38,620 bases of DNA from NCBI RefSeq assembly GCF_913777145.1, contig NZ_CAJYPS010000017.1:1-38620 (forward strand). Direction: 5' to 3'. Under the pieces are notes generated by a model. The model saw only the letters and a program-made list of their open reading frames with translations, ran no database searches and was not told where the DNA came from. The stretch's first letter is position 1. The number at the start of each line of letters is the position of its first letter. The translations under genes were made by a program, and so were the position numbers. This document shows positions 32,946 to 38,620 of the stretch, piece after piece. The stretch is from an uncultured Roseateles sp. (GTDB taxonomy: Bacteria > Pseudomonadota > Gammaproteobacteria > Burkholderiales > Burkholderiaceae_C).

Positions 32946-34334
32946 GTGCTAGGTGTCGTTGGCATTGTTGTATCGCTCGCACTTCTGATCACGCTGGCCT
33001 ATCGAGGCTGGAACGTCATCCTGATCGCGCCGCTGTGCGCCGGCGTCGCGCTGTTGTTCAACTGGTCCGAGGCGCCGCTGCTGGCGACCTACACCCAGGT
33101 CTACATGCCGGCGATGGGCAACTTCATCGCCAAGTTCTTCCCGCTGTTCCTGCTGGGCGCGGTGTTCGGCAAGCTGATGGAAGACTCGGGCGCGGCGCGC
33201 TCCATCGCCTACGGCATCGTGAAGCTGATAGGCCCGCAGCGCGCCATCCTGGCGGTGGTGCTGGCCTGCGGCCTGCTGACCTACGGCGGCGTGTCGCTGT
33301 TCGTCGTGGCCTTCTCGGTCTACCCGATCGCGATGCAGTTGTTCCGCTCGGCCCAGATTCCCAAGCGCCTGATTCCGGGCGCGATCGCGCTGGGCTCGTT
33401 CACGTTCACGATGACCGCGCTGCCCGGCACGCCGGCCATCCAGAACGCCATCCCCATGCCTTTCTTCCACACCACGCCGTTCGCGGCGCCGGGCATGGGC
33501 CTGCTGGCGGGTGTGTTCATGCTGGTGACCGGCATGCTGTGGCTGAATCGCCGCGCCGCGTCGGCACGCGTGGCCGGCGAGGGCTATGGCGAGCATGGTG
33601 ACGCCGTGGAAGCGCAGGTGGATACCGCCAGCCTGCCCAATCTTTGGTTGTCGCTGCTGCCGCTGGTGGCCGTGATCGCGCTGAATGCGCTGTTCACGTA
33701 TCTGGTGATCCCGGCGATGAACACCGACTACCTGGCCCAGCCGCGCTTCGGCAAGGCCTCGCTGTCCGCGGTGCTGGGCGTGTGGGCCATCGTCGCGGCC
33801 ATGGCCATCGCGGTGCTGATGGTGGCGTTGCTCAACATCCGCCGTTTCGCCGACCTGCGCCAGACCTTCACCGAAGGCACGCTGGGCTCGCTGCTGCCGG
33901 TGTGCAACACCGCGGCCGAGGTGGGCTACGGCGCCGTGGTGTCGGGTCTTGCGGCGTTCATCGCGTTCCGCGAGGGGCTGAAGTCGGCCGTGTCCGACCC
34001 GCTGCTGTCGGTGGCGCTGGTGGTCAACGTGCTGGCCGGCCTGACCGGCTCCGCGTCGGGCGGCCTGTCGCTGACGCTGCAGGCCATGGGCGACTACTAC
34101 CGCGAGGCGGCGCTGGCCGCCGGCATCAACCCTGAGGTGATGCACCGCGTGGCCGCGCTGGCCTCCGGCGGCCTGGACGCGATGCCGCACAACGGTGCGG
34201 TGATCACGCTGCTGGCCATCACCCGCCTCACGCACAAGCAGGCCTACAAGGACATCCTGTTCTGCGCCACCGTGTTCCCGGTGATCTCGGGCCTGCTGAT
34301 CGTCGCGCTGAACGCGGTGTTCGGCGCGTTCTGA
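32946..34334 (+). CDS. GntP family permease
   Basis: A 462-residue proton-coupled carboxylate or gluconate-type importer with about twelve hydrophobic spans. Family features are the N-terminal ITLAYRGWNVILIAPLCAG, LGAVFGKLMEDSGAA, the re-entrant ALPGTPAIQNAIPM and the second-half NVLAGLTGSASGGLSLTL with SGGLDAMPHNGAVITLL. Some betaproteobacterial relatives carry 3-hydroxybutyrate or citrate-like acids, so gluconate should not be assumed. The start is a GTG at 32946 with AGGAG eight nt upstream. A strong terminator follows at 34443. No catabolic partner enzymes are adjacent. Confidence 0.92.
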   Translation: MLGVVGIVVSLALLITLAYRGWNVILIAPLCAGVALLFNWSEAPLLATYTQVYMPAMGNFIAKFFPLFLLGAVFGKLMEDSGAARSIAYGIVKLIGPQRAILAVVLACGLLTYGGVSLFVVAFSVYPIAMQLFRSAQIPKRLIPGAIALGSFTFTMTALPGTPAIQNAIPMPFFHTTPFAAPGMGLLAGVFMLVTGMLWLNRRAASARVAGEGYGEHGDAVEAQVDTASLPNLWLSLLPLVAVIALNALFTYLVIPAMNTDYLAQPRFGKASLSAVLGVWAIVAAMAIAVLMVALLNIRRFADLRQTFTEGTLGSLLPVCNTAAEVGYGAVVSGLAAFIAFREGLKSAVSDPLLSVALVVNVLAGLTGSASGGLSLTLQAMGDYYREAALAAGINPEVMHRVAALASGGLDAMPHNGAVITLLAITRLTHKQAYKDILFCATVFPVISGLLIVALNAVFGAF

Positions 34335-34685
34335 GCCCGGCCGGCTCGCTGGCGGCGCCGCTTCTGCGGGGCCGGCGGGGCCGGGGGCAAGGCGGCGACT
34401 GCCGCTGCCTGTGCGGTCGCCGCGCACTGAGTCGCTCATGCCATGGGCCCGCCTCCTGAAGAGGCGGGCCCATTGCTTTTTTTTCGGGGTGCGACCTGGA
34501 AATCAGGTTGTCATTAATGAATTTAAGCGTTAGCGCGAATAGATCGGCGTCCCTAGAGTTCAGCTCACACGACAGGCCCTTGACCTCCACCCCTATCGCA
34601 GTGCTCCGGTCTCTTGCAGGCCGTCGGCCTGCCGGGCCCGCCCGCCATCGGGCCGGGAAGCTGCTGCGATGCCCCCTGAGCTGCC
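34335..34685. other. Intergenic region between gntP-like gene and propeller gene
   Basis: These 351 nt carry no supported gene. They hold an 8-bp GCGGCGAC/GTCGCCGC inverted repeat near 34394-34423, the strong terminator at 34443-34484, and then the most AT-rich stretch of the window (34501-34550) with the palindrome TCATTAATGA at 34511-34520, likely the promoter region of the downstream gene. I cannot fit a convincing -35/-10 pair. Confidence 0.5.
34443..34484 (+). terminator. Strong rho-independent terminator of the GntP-type gene
   Basis: A perfect 13-bp stem (34443-34455 with 34461-34473, loop CTGAA) is followed by TGC and eight T residues. It is the clearest terminator in the window, 108 nt after the permease stop. 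Confidence 0.92.
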
Positions 34686-35681
34686 ATGACTTCCTCGATC
34701 AAGACCAAGCTGACCCTCGCCCTGATGGCGCTCTGTGGCGCCTTGAGCGCCCAGGCCGCCGACACCCGCTGGACCTTCGACGGCGCCATCCACAACAACT
34801 CGCTGGCCATCAGCCCCGATGAGCAGACCGCCGTCGCGTCTTACAGCGAGCGGCCCGACCTCATCGTCTATGACTTGGCGCACAGCACGGTGCGCGCCGT
34901 GCTGCATGGCTATGTGACGCCTCGCAACATCGTGTTCGATCCCAGTGGCCGCTACTTCTATGTGTCGGACAGCAGCCTGGGCGAGGTGCGCAAGATAGAC
35001 AGCCGCACGCTGGAGACCGTGGGACATCTGGCGGCCGGGCCGGGGGCCTTCGGCACCACCTTGAGCCCCGACGGTCAGACGCTCTACGTCAACAACGAGG
35101 CGGCCAGTACGGTGACTCGCTTTGATCTCACGACCGGCCGCGCCCAGGCCGTCGTGACGGGTTTTGCCCAGCCGCGCCAGAGCGTGCGTGTCAGCCCCGA
35201 TGGCAAGACGCTGTTCGTCACCAACTTCCTGGGCGACAAGATCACGCTGGTCGACACCGACACCAACCGCATCACCGGCGAGATCGGCGGCTTCGACAAG
35301 ATACGTGCGATCTCCGTGACCAAGGACGGCAAGACGCTGTTCGCCGCCAACAGCGGCAGCAACACGGTGGCGGTGGTGGATGTCGCCTCCCGCCATGTGT
35401 TGCGGACCATTCCGGTGGGCCGGGACCCCTACGGCGCCGCGCTGGCGCCGGACGAAAAGACCCTCTACGCCGGCAATCTGGCGGACAACACGCTCAGCGT
35501 GGTGTCCCTGGCGGAGCAACGCACCGTGGCCACCATCGGTGGCTTCAAGGAGCCGCGCCAGGCCATCGTGTTCTCGCATGACGGGCGCCACGCCTTCGTG
35601 CTGAACGCCGACCTCAGCGTCTCCAAGGTCGATCTGGCCGAGCGCCGCATCGTGAGCCAACTTTCTGCCACCAGCCACTGA
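34686..35681 (+). CDS. Exported YVTN-type beta-propeller protein
   Basis: A 331-residue protein with a signal peptide ([16 protein letters not shown], cleavage near residue 24) and about seven propeller repeats of some 42 residues. The repeat signature is [12 protein letters not shown] / [12 protein letters not shown] / [12 protein letters not shown] / [12 protein letters not shown] followed by a V.(V/L)(V/I)D...... T strand. Such proteins are periplasmic or surface scaffolds, or enzymes when linked to cofactors; no catalytic residues can be named here. The ATG at 34686 has only a weak ribosome site. malate dehydrogenase follows 14 nt later, so they may share a transcript. Confidence 0.88.
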   Translation: MTSSIKTKLTLALMALCGALSAQAADTRWTFDGAIHNNSLAISPDEQTAVASYSERPDLIVYDLAHSTVRAVLHGYVTPRNIVFDPSGRYFYVSDSSLGEVRKIDSRTLETVGHLAAGPGAFGTTLSPDGQTLYVNNEAASTVTRFDLTTGRAQAVVTGFAQPRQSVRVSPDGKTLFVTNFLGDKITLVDTDTNRITGEIGGFDKIRAISVTKDGKTLFAANSGSNTVAVVDVASRHVLRTIPVGRDPYGAALAPDEKTLYAGNLADNTLSVVSLAEQRTVATIGGFKEPRQAIVFSHDGRHAFVLNADLSVSKVDLAERRIVSQLSATSH

Positions 35682-35695
35682 GCGAGGAGCCTCTG

Positions 35696-36694
35696 ATGAA
35701 CGCCATGTCTCGCAAGCCCGCCCTGCGCATCACCGTCACCGGTGCGGCGGGTCAGATCGGTTATGCCCTGCTGTTTCGTATCGCCCGTGGCGACCTGGCC
35801 GGTCCGGACCAGCCCGTGATCCTGCAATTGCTGGAGGTGCCAGCCGCCCAGGGCGCGCTCCGGGGCGTGGTCATGGAACTGGAGGACTGCGCCTTCCCGC
35901 TGCTGGCGGGCATCGTGGCGACGGATCAGCCCGAGGTGGCCTTCCGTGACGCCGACCTGGCGCTGCTGGTGGGAGCGCGGCCGCGCGGCCCCGGCATGGA
36001 GCGGCGCGACCTGCTCGCGATGAATGCGCAGATCTTCAAGGCCCAGGGCGCGGCGCTGAATGCGGTGGCGCGCCCGGACGTGAAGGTGCTGGTGGTGGGC
36101 AACCCGGCCAACACCAATGCGCTGATCGCAATGAGCAGCGCGCCGGATCTGGGGCCGGCCAACTTCTCGGCCATGATCCGCCTGGACCAGAACCGCGCCA
36201 CCGCCATGCTGGCGCAGCGGCTGGGCTGCGCGGTGGGCGAACTCTCGCAACTGGTGGTCTGGGGCAACCACTCGCCCACCATGTATGCCGACCATCGATT
36301 CGCCCGTGTCGGCGACCGACCGGTGGTCGAACTGCTGGGTGATGATCCTTGGGCGAGCGAGCACTTCATCCCCACGGTGGCGCGTCGCGGCACGGCGGTC
36401 ATCGAGGCGCGCGGGGCCTCGTCCGCCGCCTCGGCCGCGAACGCGGCGCTGGACCACATGCGCGACTGGCTGCTGGGCAGTGACGGGCGCTGGGTGTCCA
36501 TGGCGCTGCCGTCCGATGGCAGCTATGGCGTGCCGGAGGGCATCTTCTTCGGTGTTCCGGCGGTGTGCGAAGGCGGGCAGGTGCGGCGGGTGAGCGGCCT
36601 GGCCATCGATGCGCAGGCACGTCGGCGGCTGGATCTGGCCATCGAGGAACTGCTGGCCGAGCGCCGCGCGATCGAGGCATTGCTCGCCGCCTGA
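35696..36694 (+). CDS. mdh: Malate dehydrogenase
   Basis: NAD-dependent interconversion of malate and oxaloacetate. The 332-residue protein has the NAD motif [15 protein letters not shown], the substrate arginines in [25 protein letters not shown], and the catalytic histidine H192 in [11 protein letters not shown]. The sequence departs from the usual betaproteobacterial enzyme in several places ([18 protein letters not shown], the short [16 protein letters not shown] loop and the Leu-rich end), so it may be a second copy rather than the main citric-acid-cycle enzyme. ATG at 35696 has GAGGAG eight nt upstream. It follows the propeller gene by 14 nt; no citric-acid-cycle gene is nearby. Confidence 0.93.
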   Translation: MNAMSRKPALRITVTGAAGQIGYALLFRIARGDLAGPDQPVILQLLEVPAAQGALRGVVMELEDCAFPLLAGIVATDQPEVAFRDADLALLVGARPRGPGMERRDLLAMNAQIFKAQGAALNAVARPDVKVLVVGNPANTNALIAMSSAPDLGPANFSAMIRLDQNRATAMLAQRLGCAVGELSQLVVWGNHSPTMYADHRFARVGDRPVVELLGDDPWASEHFIPTVARRGTAVIEARGASSAASAANAALDHMRDWLLGSDGRWVSMALPSDGSYGVPEGIFFGVPAVCEGGQVRRVSGLAIDAQARRRLDLAIEELLAERRAIEALLAA

Positions 36695-36727
36695 AGTCTG
36701 GCCCGGTCTACCCCGGGCTCATCCGTG

Positions 36728-36748
36728 GGGGCGGGTCTTGCCCGCCCC
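36728..36748. terminator. GC hairpin between mdh and the CMD-like gene
   Basis: GGGGCGGG (36728-36735) and CCCGCCCC (36741-36748) pair perfectly around a 5-nt loop in the convergent gap. It has no T run; a shared 3' end is possible. Confidence 0.35.
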
Positions 36749-36758
36749 GGGGCGGCGC

Positions 36759-37082
36759 CTACAGCGGCCCCAGCGTCGCGTTGGCAACGGCTGAGGCCGA
36801 CACCGCCGCCGGGATGCCGGCATAGAAGCCCAGGTGCGTGATGGCCGCCGACAGCTCGGCCTTGCTCAGCCCGTTCTGCATCGCGCGCCGCAGGTGGGCC
36901 GGCAGCTCGTTGGCGTGGCCACCGGCGATCAGCGCGGCCACGGTGATCAGCGAGCGTTCGCGCGGCGACAGCGTGGCATCGCCCCAGACCTGCGGAAACA
37001 ACGTCTCCTCGATGAACTGTGCGACCTGCGGCGTGAAGGGCCGCGCGGCCTCGCGGGGGCTGCTGAAATCGGCATGCGACAT
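36759..37082 (-). CDS. Carboxymuconolactone decarboxylase (AhpD-like) family protein
   Basis: A 107-residue cytoplasmic protein of the CMD fold. Family blocks are TLFPQVWGDATLSPRERSLITVAALIAGGHANELPAHLRRAMQNGLSKAEL and ITHLGFYAGIPAAVSAS. The CxxC pair of AhpD peroxidases is absent, so a decarboxylase-type or unknown role is more likely. ATG at 37082 has AGGAG eight nt upstream. It is divergent from the LysR gene 66 nt away, the normal arrangement for a regulator and its target. The overlapping reverse frame is a shadow. Confidence 0.88.
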   Translation of the reverse strand: MSHADFSSPREAARPFTPQVAQFIEETLFPQVWGDATLSPRERSLITVAALIAGGHANELPAHLRRAMQNGLSKAELSAAITHLGFYAGIPAAVSASAVANATLGPL

Positions 37083-37083
37083 G

Positions 37084-37103
37084 TGGTGAACTCCTGGTGA
37101 ACT
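37084..37103. promoter_or_regulatory. TGGTGAACT direct repeat in the CMD/LysR divergent gap
   Basis: The 9-mer TGGTGAACT occurs twice (37084-37092 and 37095-37103) with an 11-bp period, about one turn of the helix, and includes the ribosome site of the CMD-like gene. It could be a LysR-type or other regulator site, or partly an effect of the Shine-Dalgarno region. Confidence 0.3.
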
Positions 37104-37148
37104 GTCGCCACGGGGGCGACCCGGTGGGTGAATGGGGAGTGGACAGGC

Positions 37149-38066
37149 ATGCAGACCGAGAAGTTCGCCGATGTGCTGGCCATCTTTGCGGACGTGGCCC
37201 GCGAGGGCAGTTTCTCGGGTGCGGCACGGCGTCGTGGGGTGAACCCGTCGTCCGTCTCGCGCCAGATCGACGCGCTGGAGCAGCATCTGGCGACGCCGCT
37301 GTTTCAGCGTTCCACGCGTCAGCTCAGCCTGACCGATGCGGGAGAGGTGCTGCTGGTGCGCGCGCGGCAGATCCTGGATGCGCTGGTCGACGCGCAGCAG
37401 GAGGTCGCGTCCATGAGCGACGCGGTGGCCGGTGTGCTGCGGGTGGCGTGCTTCCCCACCTTCGGCAAGCGTCATGTGCTGCCGGTGCTGGGCCGGCTGG
37501 CCGAGCAATACCCGGCACTGCGCGTCGAGCTGGACCTGACCGAGCGCGTGGCGGACCCGGTGGCCGAGCGGCTGGACGTGGTGATACGCATCGGCGAGCT
37601 GAGCGACAGCACGCTGATCGCCAGCCACCTGGCCACGCAGACGCGGCTGCTGTGCGCATTGCCTGCCTACCTCGCGCAGGCTCCGGCACTGCAGCAGGCG
37701 GCCGACCTGCGCGCGCACCGCCTGATCGACAAGATGCACGGCGCCGACCTGCTGGGCTGGGCCGACCTGCTGGGCGAGCCGCCGCGGCAGCTGGGCCTGC
37801 AGTCGGTGTTTCGCTGCGACGATTTCGAGGCCATGCGCATCGCGGCGCTGGAGGGCTTCGGCGTCGCTTACCTGCCCGATTGGGTGGTGGGCGAGGACAT
37901 CCGCGAAGGCCGCCTGGTGCAGTTGCTGCCGGGCTGGTCCGAGGACGGGCGCAGTCGCACCGGCATCCATGCGCTGCGGGCGCTGCGCCGGCCGCCGGCG
38001 CGGGTGGCGGTATTCCTGGACGCACTCAAGGCCCATATCGGATCGCCGCCGCGCTGGTGCCCCTGA
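37149..38066 (+). CDS. LysR-family transcriptional regulator
   Basis: A 305-residue regulator with an N-terminal winged helix (FADVLAIFADVAREGSFSGAARRRGVNPSSVSRQIDALEQHLATPLFQRSTRQLSLTDAGE) and a periplasmic-binding-protein-like effector domain (VLRVACFPTFGKRHVLPVLGRL, DVVIRIGELSDSTLIA, GFGVAYLPDWVV). The ATG at 37149 is preceded by GGGGAGTGG; a GTG at 37128 would add seven residues and is less likely. It belongs to the CrgA/DsdC-like group that often controls oxidoreductases. The divergent CMD-like gene is the likely target, and the convergent quinone oxidoreductase may be too. Confidence 0.92.
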   Translation: MQTEKFADVLAIFADVAREGSFSGAARRRGVNPSSVSRQIDALEQHLATPLFQRSTRQLSLTDAGEVLLVRARQILDALVDAQQEVASMSDAVAGVLRVACFPTFGKRHVLPVLGRLAEQYPALRVELDLTERVADPVAERLDVVIRIGELSDSTLIASHLATQTRLLCALPAYLAQAPALQQAADLRAHRLIDKMHGADLLGWADLLGEPPRQLGLQSVFRCDDFEAMRIAALEGFGVAYLPDWVVGEDIREGRLVQLLPGWSEDGRSRTGIHALRALRRPPARVAVFLDALKAHIGSPPRWCP

Positions 38067-38081
38067 GCCGGTCATGCGTGC

Positions 38082-38620
38082 TCAGGCGGTCAGCACCAGC
38101 TTGCCCACGTGCACGCCCGAGTCCAGCAGCTCGTGGGCGGCGCGCGCGTCCTGCAGCGCAAAGCGCTGGTAGACCTGGGGCTTGACCGCGCCGCTGGCGA
38201 ACAGCGGCCAGACCCGCTGCTGCAACTCGGCGATCAGCGCGGCCTTGTCCTCGTAGCTCCGCGAGCGCAGCGTGGAGCCGATGTGAGTGAGGCGCTTGGT
38301 CAGCATGGGCCACAGGTCCAGCTCCTTGGCCGGGCCCTTGAGCACGCTGATCTGCACGATGCGGCCGTTCATCGCCGCCGCCTGGTAGTTGCGCGCCACA
38401 TAGTCGCCCGCAATGATGTCCAGGATCAGGTCCACGCCGCGGCCCTGGGTGGCGGCCAGCGCCTGTTCGACGAAGTCCTGCTGGTGGTAGTTCACCGCCA
38501 GGTCCGCGCCCAGCCGGCGGCTGGCGTCCTGGTGGGCCTCGGAGCCCACGGTGGTGATGATGGTGGACGCGCCCAGGGCCCGGGCCAGCTGGGTCGCGGT
38601 CGTGCCTATGCCGGAGGCGC
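38082..38620 (-). CDS. Zinc-type alcohol dehydrogenase-like quinone oxidoreductase (5' end outside window)
   Basis: The last 179 residues of a medium-chain dehydrogenase/reductase close to NADPH:quinone oxidoreductase of the PIG3 (TP53I3) type. It begins within the nucleotide-binding fold (SGIGTTATQLARALGAS...TVGSEAHQDASRRLGADLAVNY), continues through DLILDIIAGDYVARNYQAAAMNGRIVQISVLKG and ends YQRFALQDARAAHELLDSGVHVGKLVLT. No zinc-binding cysteines appear in the visible part. The start lies beyond the window. Its stop is 15 nt from the converging LysR gene. Confidence 0.9.
   Translation of the reverse strand, partial: ASGIGTTATQLARALGASTIITTVGSEAHQDASRRLGADLAVNYHQQDFVEQALAATQGRGVDLILDIIAGDYVARNYQAAAMNGRIVQISVLKGPAKELDLWPMLTKRLTHIGSTLRSRSYEDKAALIAELQQRVWPLFASGAVKPQVYQRFALQDARAAHELLDSGVHVGKLVLTA

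Overview
The window is a GC-rich, gene-dense chromosomal segment with about 37 protein genes and no RNA genes, CRISPR array or transposase that I can see. The protein families and gene order point to a betaproteobacterium of the order Burkholderiales, probably near the Rubrivivax/Roseateles/Leptothrix group. The pointers are the alaA-hom-thrC-moeA-moaD run, moaE-fluC-clpB, a PEP-CTERM protein, a betaproteobacterial-type malate dehydrogenase and a dispersed GC-rich palindromic repeat. This placement is inference; no 16S or marker alignment was possible.

Layout. 1-2678 (minus): a PIN-PhoH ATPase cut by the window edge, a Bcp-type peroxiredoxin and a small Mth938/DUF498-like protein. 2811-8426 (plus): alanine transaminase, homoserine dehydrogenase, threonine synthase, MoeA and MoaD, nearly all overlapping or tightly spaced; a palindromic repeat lies between hom and thrC. 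8428-17450: a block separating moaD from moaE. It holds SAM decarboxylase (speD) and a PEP-CTERM protein on plus, then a convergent six-gene minus-strand set transcribed as SPFH/SHOCT protein, double zinc-ribbon DUF4178 protein, DUF350 membrane protein, M48 membrane protease, membrane-embedded spermidine synthase and a Tat-exported FAD lipoprotein. 17564-21160 (plus): moaE, the fluoride channel fluC and clpB, the last with a good sigma-32 promoter. 21181-24198: an AraC regulator with a DUF2804 protein (minus) and a divergent sterol-desaturase-like enzyme. 24320-28709: nadB (plus) and nadA (minus), separated by an Arc-like/SPFH pair and a ComFB-like protein. 28754-30580 (minus): a sigma factor with a DUF2892 protein, and a secreted protein made of three DUF3395-like repeats. 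30636-34334: an AraC regulator divergent from an MFS transporter, then a GntP-type permease. 34686-38620: a secreted YVTN propeller protein, malate dehydrogenase, a carboxymuconolactone-decarboxylase-like protein divergent from a LysR regulator, and a cut quinone oxidoreductase.

Most interesting is the 8.4-17.5 kb block. It pairs complete polyamine chemistry (SpeD with all key residues, plus a multi-span SpeE) with membrane-stress families (SPFH/SHOCT, DUF4178, DUF350) and adds a membrane protease, an exported flavin oxidoreductase and an extracellular sorted protein, all lodged inside a molybdopterin operon. I read it as a candidate membrane-associated polyamine system. Other points worth checking are a palindromic repeat translated in frame inside NadA, a possibly leaderless nadA transcript, a palindrome between the -35 and -10 of the AraC/DUF2804 promoter, and the triple DUF3395 secreted protein.
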